Below, piece after piece: positions 10,915-23,223 of a DNA stretch of 64,000 nucleotides. The stretch comes from Actinostola sp. cb2023 (taxonomy: Eukaryota; Cnidaria; Anthozoa; Actiniaria; Actinostolidae): positions 1 to 64,000 of the forward strand of contig JAUJYZ010000398.1 of assembly GCA_033675265.1 (NCBI GenBank). The letters run 5' to 3'. The translations under genes and the position numbers were made by a program. The notes beneath the pieces were generated by a model. That model was not told the DNA's origin, ran no database searches, and saw only the letters and a program-made list of their open reading frames with translations. The first letter of the stretch is position 1; the number at the start of each line of letters is the position of its first letter.

Positions 10915-12631
10915 GCGTACTACCAAGGTCCAATCTATGATGATCCAAATGATATTAGTAGTTTTCTAAACAAACACTTCTCGGAGGTTGGATCAACCCT
11001 TGCTTCTAAGATTCCAAATACTAGATCAAAAGTAACAGATTTCATTACGCATTCAAAATCAACTTTTGAATTAACTACAATTTCAACTGATGACATATCT
11101 AAATTAATCAACAAACTTCCAAATAATATAGCCACAGGACTTGATAATATACCATCACGCCTGCTAAAATTAGCCGCACCGATAATAGTCAGACCTCTGA
11201 CTTATATAATCAATCTCTCAATCACTACTGGGATTTTTCCTGATGATTGGAAGATTGCTAAAGTCATCCCTATTTTCAAAGAGGATGACAAGTCAGATCC
11301 TAATAACTATAGGCCAATATCTGTTTTACCAGTTGTAAGTAAATTGATTGAAAGAGTGATCTTTAACCAGTTATACGCATATCTAAATGAGAATAACCTA
11401 TTAACTGAGTCTCAATCTGGTTTCAGGCCAGGGTTTTCTGTGGAAACCTGTTTGTTAGAAGAAACAAACGAATGGTACAAAAATATTGACAACAATTTTC
11501 TTAAACGGTGTGATCTTTGTGGATCTGAAAAAAGCTTTCGATTCCCTGGACCATCAGATATTGCTGGAGAAATTGAAACTTTATGGTATTAAGCCAAACT
11601 CCTTAGACTGGTTTAAATCCTATCTCACCGATCGTAAACAGAAAACCTTGGCAAATGGGACACTCTCAAATCACTATTGTACTCTAAACTATGGCATTCC
11701 TCAGGGATCATCTATACTGGGACCTTTGTTATTTACCATATACATAAATGACCTCCCCGCTTGTCATTTGTACAAAAAAACCGAGAATGTACGCCGATGA
11801 CACCACTCTGTCATTGGCATCACAGGACTCTTCTGCTCTACAATGCCAAATGAACCAGGACTTAAACACCATTCAAACCTGGTTAAATGCTAATAAATTA
11901 ACTCTCAATGTTAAAAAATCTAAATTTATGTTGATTGGAAGCTCGTTCAAGCTTTCTCAAGTACATCAAGATTTTAAAGTCGAAATAAATAATGTACAGT
12001 TAAAAAGGGAACAACAGTCTATAGATCCCTCGGAATTCAACTAGACGAAAACCTAAACTGGTACTCGCATATTGACACTATTTCTAAGAAAATTTCTGCA
12101 GGACTAGCAGTTCTAAAACGAGTCACTCCTGTTATTCCTTTTGAAACTAGAGTGTGTCTCTATAGGGCCTCAATACTTCCATACCTTGATTACTGTTCTA
12201 CTGTATGGGGGACCATCGGTAAGGGCCTATCAGACAAACTCCAAAAACTACAAAACAGAGCTGCTAAAATCATATCCTTCCCAAATATTAATGATAAACA
12301 TTCTGAGGAGTTATTGGATGACCTTGGCTGGGATAGACTTCACCTTAGGAGAGCTAATCAACTAGCCACTATGATGTACAAAATACAAAATGATCTTACT
12401 CCAGGTTATCTGAAAAATATATTTAATAATACTTCAAATATACATTCACATAATTTAAGAAACTCAAAAAACAGTCTTCACATTCCCAGACCTATTACTG
12501 AAGCTGGGAAGTGTACTTTAAACTATAGAGGATCTGTTACCTGGAACAAGATCCCTACAGAGGTGAAAGATAAATCAAGTTTGAAAGCTTTCAAATCTGC
12601 CCTAGTTAAACTAAACACTTTAAATACTTGA
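10915..12631 (+). pseudogene. LINE reverse transcriptase, copy 3 (three frame breaks)
   Basis: The frame is broken by an extra T near 11,500 (before FLNGVIFVDL), by an inserted base near 11,780 (just before MYADDTTL), and by extra bases near 12,010 (after VQLKRE). All RT motifs are present when read across frames. It lacks the six-codon duplication found in copies 1 and 2. The LINE 3' tail ends at 12798. Confidence 0.85.
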
Positions 12632-12818
12632 ATTAATATTTTTACTAACTATTCTGATATTTTCTATTTATATATATACTATTTATTATACAAATTATAA
12701 TTATTTTTAGATGTCACGGCTCTCTGGAAGAGCATTTTTTTCCTTGTAATGAAGAGATTCCGTGTTTAAATAAAGTTTATGTATGTATGTATGTATGTAT
12801 CAAGGAACTACTGCCTCC

Positions 12819-13711
12819 ATGAAGACTGTTACAGAAGCAAGGAAGACCTCCGCCTCTGTTATAAGCAAATTATTTGAGGATTTTAAAACCAGCCTGAAGT
12901 CTCTTAACCCGAGGGAGTTGAAGAGACCAACCATACAGAAGAATTCGTTATCGAATTTATCAAGAATGAATATTTTGCAGCCAGACCAAGCCTTCGTCTT
13001 AACACTACTTGATAGGGAGATCCAAAAGCACAATACAGACAACAATGACGATATCGTACTGGTCTTGTCCATATCAAAGTTTGGACAAAAGGAAGAAGGA
13101 CAACTAGATGTCAGCGCATTGGTGGATCTCCGTCATGTAGCCTCGGCTTCTGTACACGCCGCCTGTACAATATCTGCCAATAATGAAAACCTTCACCTCT
13201 TTATGGGCCTGTTGCGGCGTTCAAGAAGTCGTCGGTAGGAGAGGGAAGCTATTCACTGCATTAAGTATGTGCGAGGCCACCAACTTCCAGTCAAATCTTG
13301 ACGGCCATGCCCTGGACATCACAACGAATCTGCGTTCCATCTTTAACGAGCGTGCTCTCAAATACAGGCTCAATTTTATTCAACTTTACGTTGATGCTCC
13401 TCACGTGCATCTTAAAATGCCATACAAACATCCTGTGAGTGGTACCATCGCCACCTGTGGATTGCTGCACCCAGAAATCAACCGCGCAATGATCAATAGA
13501 GCGCTATCCTATATGGATCACATGGAGCAACTAACGCTCAAACTAGTCAATCGCCTGGATTGCAGAATTGAGCAAGTTGCTTTTTTCCAAAGGCCTAACA
13601 ACATACCGGCAGTTATTGACCCTGCAGCATTGTTCAACCAGGATGCTCTAATGAAACTGCTGACAACACAGCCCATGTTTTTACCCTTCATGGACAATAC
13701 CAACGGAGAAG
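12819..13711 (+). CDS. Unrecognised exon A, copy 3 (one frameshift)
   Basis: Starts at the ATG after the LINE tail and carries the same internal frame break as copies 0, 1 and 4 (here CTCTTT in place of the T run). The donor-like GAAG|GTAAGC follows 13711. It shares the ACTGCC variant near the start with copy 4, against ACTTCC in copies 1 and 2. Confidence 0.5.
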
Positions 13712-14266
13712 GTAAGCATGTAATAACACAGAGACATATTATTCGTGCATTTCAATAAATAAACTATTGGATTGAAGGTATTTAACTTCGTCAGGCAAAG
13801 GGAATAGACGACCAACGCGTATTCAGACGTTTCGCCGGTGAAGGCTTCATCAGCGGTATATTTGAACTGAAATCACTATCTTAAATAACTTACAATTGAA
13901 TTCTGAAATACCCAATGTTATTGGGTTGATTAAACAAAATGCTTTCTATGAAGAAAAAATATTTGAAAAATACACACATCGGGAATCGAACCCAAGATAT
14001 TTGGCTTGCTAGACCACACTTTACACTTTACACTGTATACTATACTTAGCTAACTGATAAAGATTGATGGACAAAAAAAACTTTTAGCTGTTTTGATGAA
14101 GTTCGTTAACATTGCAGTATACAGAATTGAAAAGCATTTGTTTAGCATTTGCACTTGGGAATTCCGGAACAATTATCTGATTAATGACATCCTTCTCATA
14201 TGACCGTCTTTTTTTAGAAAAACTTTGTCAATATTAAATTAAAATAGTTATTACCTCGGCCTCGGC

Positions 14267-14578
14267 ATTAAGCCCTATACTTCCCAAAAAATATCACTTG
14301 GCTATACTTATAGCGAAAATCACTTGAGGAACTTTATCGGTGTATAAGCGATATAACAAGTGTTAGTGAAGTTTAGAAAACGAGAGGCCGTGTTGTATCG
14401 GTGGATATAGATACGAGGCGAAGCCGAGCCAGTATCTATATACCCGATACAACACGGCATCGCGTTTTCTAAACTTCACTAACACTTGTTATATCGCTTA
14501 TACACCGATAAAGTTCCTCAAGTGATTTTCGCTATAAGTATAGCCAAGTGATATTTTTTGGGAAGTATAGGGCTTAAT
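14267..14578. repeat. 312-bp hairpin, array copy 4
   Basis: Same foldback and ends as at 1216-1527. It is absent after the fifth exon A, where the array ends first. Confidence 0.85.
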
Positions 14579-14845
14579 TTAACTACTTTGCTTTGATTAC
14601 TCATGAGGCTCTTTCCAAGGCTTTTATTAGTCCCAAGCACACGCTAGTCTAAAACATCAGTTATTTATTCTAATATCAGTTCTTTATCGGTACTTTATTG
14701 AAAATATAGGGAAAATACCAAAGAGAATTTTGTTACAAAATGAGCAGGCTTAGGCTCTTACCACCCCGCATCCCCCCTCTCCCCTCCCCCATTCCCCCCA
14801 CCCCCAGGGCACGAGTGTACGCTATATTACAGCGTCTAGTTCAGA

Positions 14846-15166
14846 ATGGAAGAAAGAAGGAAGGAATCTTCTTCATTCGTTGACGTAGCAACTGTAAATA
14901 CCGAGTATCTTGTGGAAGAGCGTAGAAAGCATGCAACAACAAAAGAATTCCTCCATTTTGAGGTGCACATTCCTTTTCACTCGTGCAAAATCGATGCTCC
15001 ACTACTTCATACGAATCAAGTATTTGACATTGATGGGGTAGTGTTGGAGATTGATCAGCTTAAGGCCATACGAGGCAGATTGCACTACCTTTTCTTGCCA
15101 AAGCTAGAGGCACACATGATGAAGAATCATTATTTCATTCTTAGAAAACACTTGCCTCTTGATTGA
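14846..15166 (+). CDS. Unrecognised exon B, copy 4
   Basis: 106-codon frame identical in protein to copy 3, with the same upstream C-rich acceptor-like tract. Function unknown. Confidence 0.45.
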   Translation: MEERRKESSSFVDVATVNTEYLVEERRKHATTKEFLHFEVHIPFHSCKIDAPLLHTNQVFDIDGVVLEIDQLKAIRGRLHYLFLPKLEAHMMKNHYFILRKHLPLD

Positions 15167-15253
15167 GTTTAACCATCAAGCGTTGAAATGTCTACGCAAC
15201 TCACAGGGCCATGTTCTTTCCCACCTGGGATGAAGGTTATTTTGTTAATATAA

Positions 15254-16967
15254 GCGTACTACCAAGGTCCAATCTATGATGATCCAAATGATATTAGTAG
15301 TTTTCTAAACAAACACTTCTCGGAGGTTGGATCAACCCTTGCTTCTAAGATTCCAAATACTAGATCAAAAGTAACAGATTTCATTACGCATTCAAAATCA
15401 ACTTTTGAATTAACTACAATTTCAACTGATGACATATCTAAATTAATCAACAAACTTCCAAATAATATAGCCACAGGACTTGATAATATACCATCACGCC
15501 TGCTAAAATTAGCCGCACCGATAATAGTCAGACCTCTGACTTATATAATCAATCTCTCAATCACTACTGGGATTTTTCCTGATGATTGGAAGATTGCTAA
15601 AGTCATCCCTATTTTCAAAGAGGATGACAAGTCAGATCCTAATAACTATAGGCCAATATCTGTTTTACCAGTTGTAAGTAAATTGATTGAAAGAGTGATC
15701 TTTAACCAGTTATACGCATATCTAAATGAGAATAACCTATTAACTGAGTCTCAATCTGGTTTCAGGCCAGGGTTTTCTGTGGAAACCTGTTTGTTAGAAG
15801 AAACAAACGAATGGTACAAAAATATTGACAACAATTTCTTAAACGGTGTGATCTTTGTGGATCTGAAAAAAGCTTTCGATTCCCTGGACCATCAGATATT
15901 GCTGGAGAAATTGAAACTTTATGGTATTAAGCCAAACTCCTTAGACTGGTTTAAATCCTATCTCACCGATCGTAAACAGAAAACCTTGGCAAATGGGACA
16001 CTCTCAAATCACTATTGTACTCTAAACTATGGCATTCCTCAGGGATCATCTATACTGGGACCTTTGTTATTTACCATATACATAAATGACCTCCCCGCTT
16101 GTCATTTGTACAAAAAACCGAGAATGTACGCCGATGACACCACTCTGTCATTGGCATCACAGGACTCTTCTGCTCTACAATGCCAAATGAACCAGGACTT
16201 AAACACCATTCAAACCTGGTTAAATGCTAATAAATTAACTCTCAATGTTAAAAAATCTAAATTTATGTTGATTGGAAGCTCGTTCAAGCTTTCTCAAGTA
16301 CATCAAGATTTTAAAGTCGAAATAAATAATGTACAGTTAAAAAGGGAAACAGTCTATAGATCCCTCGGAATTCAACTAGACGAAAACCTAAACTGGTACT
16401 CGCATATTGACACTATTTCTAAGAAAATTTCTGCAGGACTAGCAGTTCTAAAACGAGTCACTCCTGTTGTTCCTTTTGAAACTAGAGTGTGTCTCTATAG
16501 GGCCTCAATACTTCCATACCTTGATTACTGTTCTACTGTATGGGGGACCATCGGTAAGGGCCTATCAGACAAACTCCAAAAACTACAAAACAGAGCTGCT
16601 AAAATCATATCCTTCCAAATATTAATGATAAACATTCTGAGGAGTTATTGGATGACCTTGGCTGGGATAGACTTCACCTTAGGAGAGCTAATCAACTAGC
16701 CACTATGATGTACAAAATACAAAATGATCTTACTCCAGGTTATCTGAAAAAAATATATTTAATAATACTTCAAATATACATTCACATAATTTAAGAAACT
16801 CAAAAAACAGTCTTCACATTCCCAGACCTATTACTGAAGCTGGGAAGTGTACTTTAAACTATAGAGGATCTGTTACCTGGAACAAGATCCCTACAGTGGT
16901 GAAAGATAAATCAAGTTTGAAAGCTTTCAAATCTGCCCTAGTTAAACTAAACACTTTAAATACTTGA
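15254..16967 (+). pseudogene. LINE reverse transcriptase, copy 4 (frameshifted)
   Basis: Intact through the YADD box and most of the thumb. A one-base loss near 16,615 (CCTTCC run) shifts the frame, and an A-run expansion near 16,750 shifts it again. It lacks the six-codon duplication, as copy 3 does. The LINE tail ends at 17134. Confidence 0.85.
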
Positions 16968-17154
16968 ATTAATATTTTTACTAACTATTCTGATATTTTC
17001 TATTTATATATATACTATTTATTATACAAATTATAATTATTTTTAGATGTCACGGCTCTCTGGAAGAGCATTTTTTTCCTTGTAATGAAGAGATTCCGTG
17101 TTTAAATAAAGTTTATGTATGTATGTATGTATGTATCAAGGAACTACTGCCTCC

Positions 17155-18047
17155 ATGAAGACTGTTACAGAAGCAAGGAAGACCTCCGCCTCTGTTATAA
17201 GCAAATTATTTGAGGATTTTAAAACCAGCCTGAAGTCTCTTAACCCGAGGGAGTTGAAGAGACCAACCATACAGAAGAATTCGTTATCGAATTTATCAAG
17301 AATGAATATTTTGCAGCCAGACCAAGCCTTCGTCTTAACACTACTTGATAGGGAGATCCAAAAGCACAATACAGACAACAATGACGATATCGTACTGGTC
17401 TTGTCCATATCAAAGTTTGGACAAAAGGAAGAAGGACAACTAGATGTCAGCGCATTGGTGGATCTCCGTCATGTAGCCTCGGCTTCTGTACACGCCGCCT
17501 GTACAATATCTGCCAATAATGAAAACCTTCACCTCTTTATGGGCCTGTTGCGGCGTTCAAGAAGTCGTCGGTAGGAGAGGGAAGCTATTCACTGCATTAA
17601 GTATGTGCGAGGCCACCAACTTCCAGTCAAATCTTGACGGCCATGCCCTGGACATCACAACGAATCTGCGTTCCATCTTTAACGAGCGTGCTCTCAAATA
17701 CAGGCTCAATTTTATTCAACTTTACGTTGATGCTCCTCACGTGCATCTTAAAATGCCATACAAACATCCTGTGAGTGGTACCATCGCCACCTGTGGATTG
17801 CTGCACCCAGAAATCAACCGCGCAATGATCAATAGAGCGCTATCCTATATGGATCACATGGAGCAACTAATGCTCAAACTAGTCAATCGCCTGGATTGCA
17901 GAATTGAGCAAGTTGCTTTTTTCCAAAGGCCTAACAACATACCGGCAGTTATTGACCCTGCAGCATTGTTCAACCAGGATGCTCTAATGAAACTGCTGAC
18001 AACACAGCCCATGTTTTTACCCTTCATGGACAATACCAACGGAGAAG
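17155..18047 (+). CDS. Unrecognised exon A, copy 4 (last in array, one frameshift)
   Basis: Same layout as copy 3, with the shared CTCTTT frame break and a Thr-to-Met change in MEQLMLKLVNR. The donor-like GAAG|GTAAGC follows 18047. No exon B follows, because the array ends at about 18,372; if this is a gene, the copy lacks its downstream exon. Confidence 0.5.
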
Positions 18048-18372
18048 GTAAGCATGTAATAACACAGAGACATATTATTCGTGCATTTCAATAAATAAAC
18101 TATTGGATTGAAGGTATTTAACTTCGTCAGGCAAAGGGAATAGACGACAAACGCGTATTCAGACGTTTCGCCGGTGAAGGCTTCATCAGCGGTATATTTG
18201 AACTGAAATCACTATCTTAAATACTTACAATTGAATTCTGAAATACCCAATGTTATTGGGTTGATTAAACAAAATGCTTTCTATGAAGAAAAAATATTTG
18301 AAAAATACACACATCGGGAATCGAACCCAAGATATTTGGCTTGCTAGACCACACTTTACACTGTATACTATA

Positions 18373-19538
18373 CCTAAAACCCAACATTCATTTAAACTGA
18401 TATTTAATAATTTCCGATGGAAAAGGTTAAAGAAAATCACAAAGTCGTTTATGGGGAATATTAAAATCCGTTCACAACATTCTCTCGGGTTCAAGAAAAT
18501 ACAATGTACTTATAATTACTCTACATTGTGATTGAACTTTCCCTTGGGATAGGTGACGTCAGACATGGGGAATAATTACTGAAGTGAGCCGCGATCATAT
18601 CAGCGGTAATCCATGTCTTTTTACAATTCAAACTCAAATTTCTTCTCCATAAAAATAAAAACAATTGGAAATTCATTTAGAAAATGAATGTACACAACAT
18701 TCTCTTTGTTTTTAATTAAAGATAAATGTAGGCTACAGTTCTCCTTTAATGAAACACGAGTGTTCTATCTATCACTTTTAGTTATAACACTCATGTTTAT
18801 GCATGAGTGTTTTAACTAAAAGTGATAGAACACTCATGTTTTATTAATCAGTTATATAACTAAAACCTGGCAGGTCTGTATGGGGGTTTATTACCTGATT
18901 GACAACAGGAGGAGAATTTGCACGAGCATGCGTTCGGCCGCTGAACCGTAATGGCTTGATCGCGGTAATCAATAACAGGAAAGTCCGTTTCAAGACCACA
19001 AATTGCCCCAAAATTACTCAACAATCTTCATAAAGTATCCAACTTTATTTCTAAGCATTTATTTTTAAGGATTTAGGTTTCCAAACTCTCCTATAATTTC
19101 TTTTGAAGCGAAGCGATAAATTACACAGGGACCCCAAAAGGTAAATACAGGCCAAGGACCGTTGATACAACACTAAAATTGTGATTTTTGAACATTTCCC
19201 CATTTTTTTGATGAAAAAACAAGTGCACACATTTAAAATATGTCTGATAAACTTGCAATATTTATAGTAATTTCTTGGGAGATCGTAGATAGATTTCAAA
19301 CAGTAAAGCAAAACATGTTCAAAAATCGAGTAAAAATATGTCATATTCCATACACATAGTTCACTTCATAAACCTCAGCCGATCTCAGTTATATATTATG
19401 TTCTGCAACTAGTAACTGTGGAGTTATAAAAGATACGAAGACATTGTGAGAAATGCAATTCCAAACAGGTTTTTTTGGGGAGCAAAGTTATGTTAAATAT
19501 GCATTTGGGCTCAACATGCCGAAGAAATCGGTCAAAAA
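18373..19538. other. Intergenic; no gene seen
   Basis: After the array breaks off I see no supported coding exon. Short open frames on both strands look random and AT-rich. The only clear structure is the hairpin at 18,751-18,840. Confidence 0.6.
18751..18840. repeat. 90-bp hairpin with ~40-bp arms
   Basis: Inverted repeat built on ACACTCATG and AAAAGTGATAGAACACTC. The left arm is GAGTGTTCTATCTATCACTT and the right arm reads as its complement, around a TTTATG centre. Probably a small foldback MITE. Confidence 0.75.
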
Positions 19539-19544
19539 CACAAC

Positions 19545-19880
19545 TATGGTGGCCGAGAACTGCCATCATAAAAAAGAGAAAAATATTGCTCGGATTTTTT
19601 TAATTTTTTTATTTTTTTATTTTTTCATATATTTTCATTTCATTTCAAATTTTAATTATTTACTTTTATTTGTTTTTATTTTATTTTTCAATTCTAATTG
19701 CGATAAAAAGGAAATTGTTTTTCGTTTTTCCCCTGCTTCTTTCATTTCATTTCATTTTCGTTTCTGTTTTATTTCGTTTCGTTTGTTTTGTTTTCGTTTG
19801 TTTTGTTTTTCTTTGAAAAAAGTCTCGTACGTGGCCGAAGTGTCGAGCGGTCCTGGATTCTAGTCTGTGTGTTCAAAATG
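19545..19880 (+). repeat. Left terminal inverted repeat of the 7.4-kb transposon
   Basis: Matches the reverse complement of 26,571-26,937 over its whole length, with small indels in the T-rich middle. It runs from TATGGTGGCCGAG through an AT-rich tract to TTCAAAATGGCG. The inner boundary falls on the start codon of the kinase, so this repeat supplies the 5' flank of that gene and probably its promoter. Confidence 0.9.
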
Positions 19881-22800
19881 GCGTCGAAGAACTCGCGTAA
19901 TGACTGGCTCAAGTATAATCAGGCTATTAAAGAAAAGAGAACTAAGAAGACCACTTCAAAAGAAAAAACTCAAAGAAAATTCCAAGGAAACTTCCTAACC
20001 ATTCAGCGTTTGTCACCTGATGTTTCTGGCAGGGCCCAAAAGTACGCGAGAGATGGACCACGTGAATTCGTACCAATCGACTCGAGTCAAGATGTAACCT
20101 TGGAAAACATAAAACGCGCCTGTGAAGACTACTTCGAATCCAGAATTGGACCAAACCTTACATGTGATGTGTTAGCAGGAGAACGTGGGCCATCATGCAA
20201 GGCAGTTGATCAGATTCCAGACTTAAAGATTATCCACATAAGGTTTGTCGGCAAAGCAACTTATGAAAGCATCGTTGACAGTGATGCGGCCTCACCTAGT
20301 GGTAGTCAACATTCATCAGCAGCGGCCTCTGCTAGTGCTGAAGGGGAAAACCGAGCAAGATTCCCCGCCCCGATACTGATAGCCCAACCAAATTTCTTTA
20401 AGCTTGTCTGTAACAGAGATGATCAAATTGGGTAAATTAGGTGCTTGTGAAGCCCAAACCACTACAGTTGTCAACATTTATACGTTTGATCTGAGCTCGA
20501 GGTCATGGTCACGAGTACCAATAACCGTAGAATTCCAGGAAGAAAGTAAACCATGCGGCAAAGGTGGATTTCGAAAGGCATACAAGGTGACAAGTAAACA
20601 TCCTGAATTCAGGAATAAAACTTGGGTTATGAAGAAATACCTGCCCAAAGCCAAAGAAGAAATCGAAACACTAGGCCTGACATTGAAGGAACATACAAAG
20701 AAAACTGTTCAGATGCATCTCTTAGCGAGAAACTTTGCATTTCAGCTGGAGAGAAGCATCAAGGAAGAAGATCTCCAAACGTTCGGAAAATCTCTCAAGT
20801 ACACAGGCAGCCCAACCATTGCTTTTGAGGCTAATAAAAATATATTTGCGTCTTTTTTGACGGGTTTCCTGTGGTAGAGCGCGCGCGCGATACGCCGGTA
20901 TTATATTGGGTTCCCTGTGCATAGAAATGTATAATGTTGGGATCCCTGTGTACGCCCTGCGGGACGCGCCCGCAGCAAATGTGTATATTGAAACAAGGTG
21001 TGAAACTGATGGCGTATCATGGCCTGATGTGCGGTACCTGCAGCTGGTGCACTTTTCCGTGAGCCGAAGAGGCGAAGTCGTCGCACGCTACAGGCCCGTG
21101 GGGGGTACCCAGGATAAAGTCGCTGAAGTTTTGAAAAATGGCGGAGAAGTTGATGAAACAAAACATGATTTTTTCGGTGTAATCGTTTGGATTCTATTCC
21201 TTATCCATGGTAAGTTTAGAAGTTCACAATTCATGTCAACTTTACGTAACTTTAGAAGAAGCTCGACGGGTTTAAAGTAGCCTTTTTTCATTTTGAATGG
21301 TGGAGAATTGTATGTTGTGCTCGACACACGACAGTTTTGTTGAAAAGTAAGCTGAACTAAATATGTTTTCTGAAGTGTTTTCTTGAGGTTTTAGTGGTTT
21401 TTGCTCTAACTGTTCTCTAATAAAAGCACTTGCCTATACTAGGGCAGAAGGGCTGCTTAATAATCCTCAGCAAATCAGTTATTTTTTATAACTTATGACT
21501 GAGCTATTTGACTTGTGTAGTTGTCAGTGATCGAAATATATAAGCTTACACTACATGAAAAGGAACCTATAGCTCTCAAATGACTGATAGTTCTTCATCT
21601 GCTTAAACATTATGACTCTCATCTACAAAGTGTTTGACGTTATTTTGTACTTTCTTACAGGACTTCTTAAAACAACAGCATAAATTATCTGAAGCAAAAA
21701 ATGCCAAAATATAGACGAACTCAAATTCACCGACTTCGAAGGAGTCATGAATGGAGATGGACTCATGAAGCTGCCGTGAACTAAAATATTAACAGTTGTT
21801 CATTATTGTCATTGACTGTAGCACAACTCATTTTGCAAATATTATCATCTGAGAGAAACACAGAGTAATTTTAAATACGGTTTTCGTAAGAACGTAAGTA
21901 AGCTTATCCGTTATCGCTTTCAACTCCGATGTTTGTTATTCATTCACAACTTGTCGATCGTATTTAATATCCATGTTATTACTGATCAATATAGTGAATA
22001 AAATTGTACAGAAAGAATGGAAAAACAGTGTGTAAAATGCTGGTAAACTTATTTTAACTGATTGTTGAAATAAATACGTCTGTTTGTCATTTAGTTTAAT
22101 AAGCACTGATAGCAAAAATGTGTTGTGCAGGACTAAATATTGAGACTATTCAGCATTTATAAAACACATTGCCTCAATTTTAAAACATTTTAATCGATAA
22201 AAATCAAAACACAATACAAATACTTTATAAAAATCAAAACAGAAAACAAATAAAGTATATTGTAGATGTTTTGACTTATGTTTAGTGAACATATAAATAT
22301 TAAAACTTGCAAAAAAGAGCACAATGCAGATTTGCCGAGCGCTGGCGATGTCCTCTCGAAGGTAAAATCCGACTGCTTCACGGAAAAGTGCACCAGCTGC
22401 GTGTACCGCACATCGGTCCATGAGGCGCAATATGTCAAAATTAAAATTTCTCAGCGTATGGTGAAGTTATACAGCTGAAACTTATGAAGTGTTTAGAGAA
22501 TACGGTAAAGTTTAGTTATTCGAAGAAAAATTGAATTTTCACGTCATATTGACAAAGATTAGGAGCAAAAACGTATTTGTCACGTGACCGAGTTTCATAC
22601 CTTGTTTCAATATACACATGTACTGGATGTACTGCGGGACGCGCGGGATGCGCACAGGGATCCCAACATCATACATTTCTATGCACAGGGAACCCAATAT
22701 AATACGTATCGCGCGCGCGTTCTACCACAGGAAACCCATCAAAAAAAGACGTGCGCATACTAATATATTTTTATTTAGTATGAGTAGCCTCAGAAACAAT

Positions 22801-23223
22801 GGTTGGGCTGCCTGTGTCAAGTACAGAAAGATTTTTTATGGGGAAACCAAGGGGGAAACTAATGATGCGGAGGTCTTGGACTTTGTAACAGTAGAAGAAT
22901 TTATTGATGGCGATTTTGTAAAATACATTAACAATAACGGTATAACCTGTGTCGATCCATCTGATGTTAATGCACAAAAGGCACAGTGTCTTACGCACTA
23001 TACATATATAAAGTCTGAACAAGAGTTGATGCTTTTAGATGTTCAGGGGAGTGGAGAAGATTTATATGATCCAGAGATGGCTTCAACTCAGCTCTTTGAT
23101 GATAACCAGGCTATTTTATATTGTATTGGTAACCTCTCCAAGATTGCAATTAAAAACTTTGTAGAGGATCACAAGTGCAACAAGTATTGTCAATTGGTTG
23201 GACTACGACCTCTTACTGAGTAG
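19878..23223 (+). CDS. Alpha-kinase, split by a transposon and frameshifted
   Basis: Starts MASKNSRNDWLKYNQ at the inner edge of the TIR. Parts are 19,878 to about 20,435, a one-base frame change near 20,400, about 20,404-20,801, then 22,824-23,223. An unrecognised N-terminal region of about 180 residues precedes the alpha-kinase domain. The N-lobe shows the Gly-rich GKGGFRKAYKV and the lysine strand WVMKKYLPK. The C-lobe shows VEEFIDGDFVKYINNNG, the LMLLDVQGSGEDLYDPEMAS loop, and the HKCNKYCQLVGL His/Cys cluster typical of the alpha-kinase zinc module. These are the hallmarks of the eEF2K/myosin-heavy-chain-kinase family of Ser/Thr kinases. The foldback insert at 20,802-22,816 interrupts the codon series between the lobes; the flanks agree across its target duplication. 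Its substrate cannot be inferred. Confidence 0.88.
20802..22816. mobile_element. 2.0-kb foldback transposon inside the kinase gene
   Basis: The ends are CACAGGCAGCCCAACCATTG and its exact reverse complement. The 7-bp sequence TCAAGTA is duplicated at 20,795-20,801 and 22,817-22,823. The arms extend about 270 bp on the left (to ~21,075) and 440 bp on the right (from ~22,378); the left arm has lost about 150 bp relative to the right. Both arms contain CGCGCGCG and GGGTTCCCTGTGCATAGAAA. The interior has no transposase. A possible small spliced frame runs 21,119-21,210 with a GTAAGT donor. Non-autonomous; superfamily undetermined. Confidence 0.88.

Larger units (their letters stand above)
1..18372 (+). 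repeat. Tandem array of a ~4.35-kb composite unit
   Basis: The sequence that opens the window recurs at 4355, 8713, 13053 and 17389, giving unit lengths of 4354, 4358, 4340 and 4336 bp. The copies are nearly identical apart from scattered substitutions and small indels. Each unit contains, in order, exon A, a putative intron with a tRNA-like box and a long hairpin, exon B, and a truncated non-LTR retrotransposon ending in (ATGT)n. The array starts left of the window and stops in the fifth copy near 18,372, inside the tRNA-like segment. The retrotransposon sits at the same site in every unit, so it inserted before amplification. Units 1 and 2 share an 18-bp duplication in the RT that units 3 and 4 lack. 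Confidence 0.95.

Noticed and set aside
19453..19863. Phe-rich plus-strand frame in the left TIR
   Set aside because: It is a translation of the T-rich TIR tract; the mirrored frame appears in the right TIR.
20906..21280. Gene inside the foldback element
   Set aside because: Most of the frame lies in the inverted arm; only a short spliced-looking stretch (21,119-21,210) remains, which is not enough to call.
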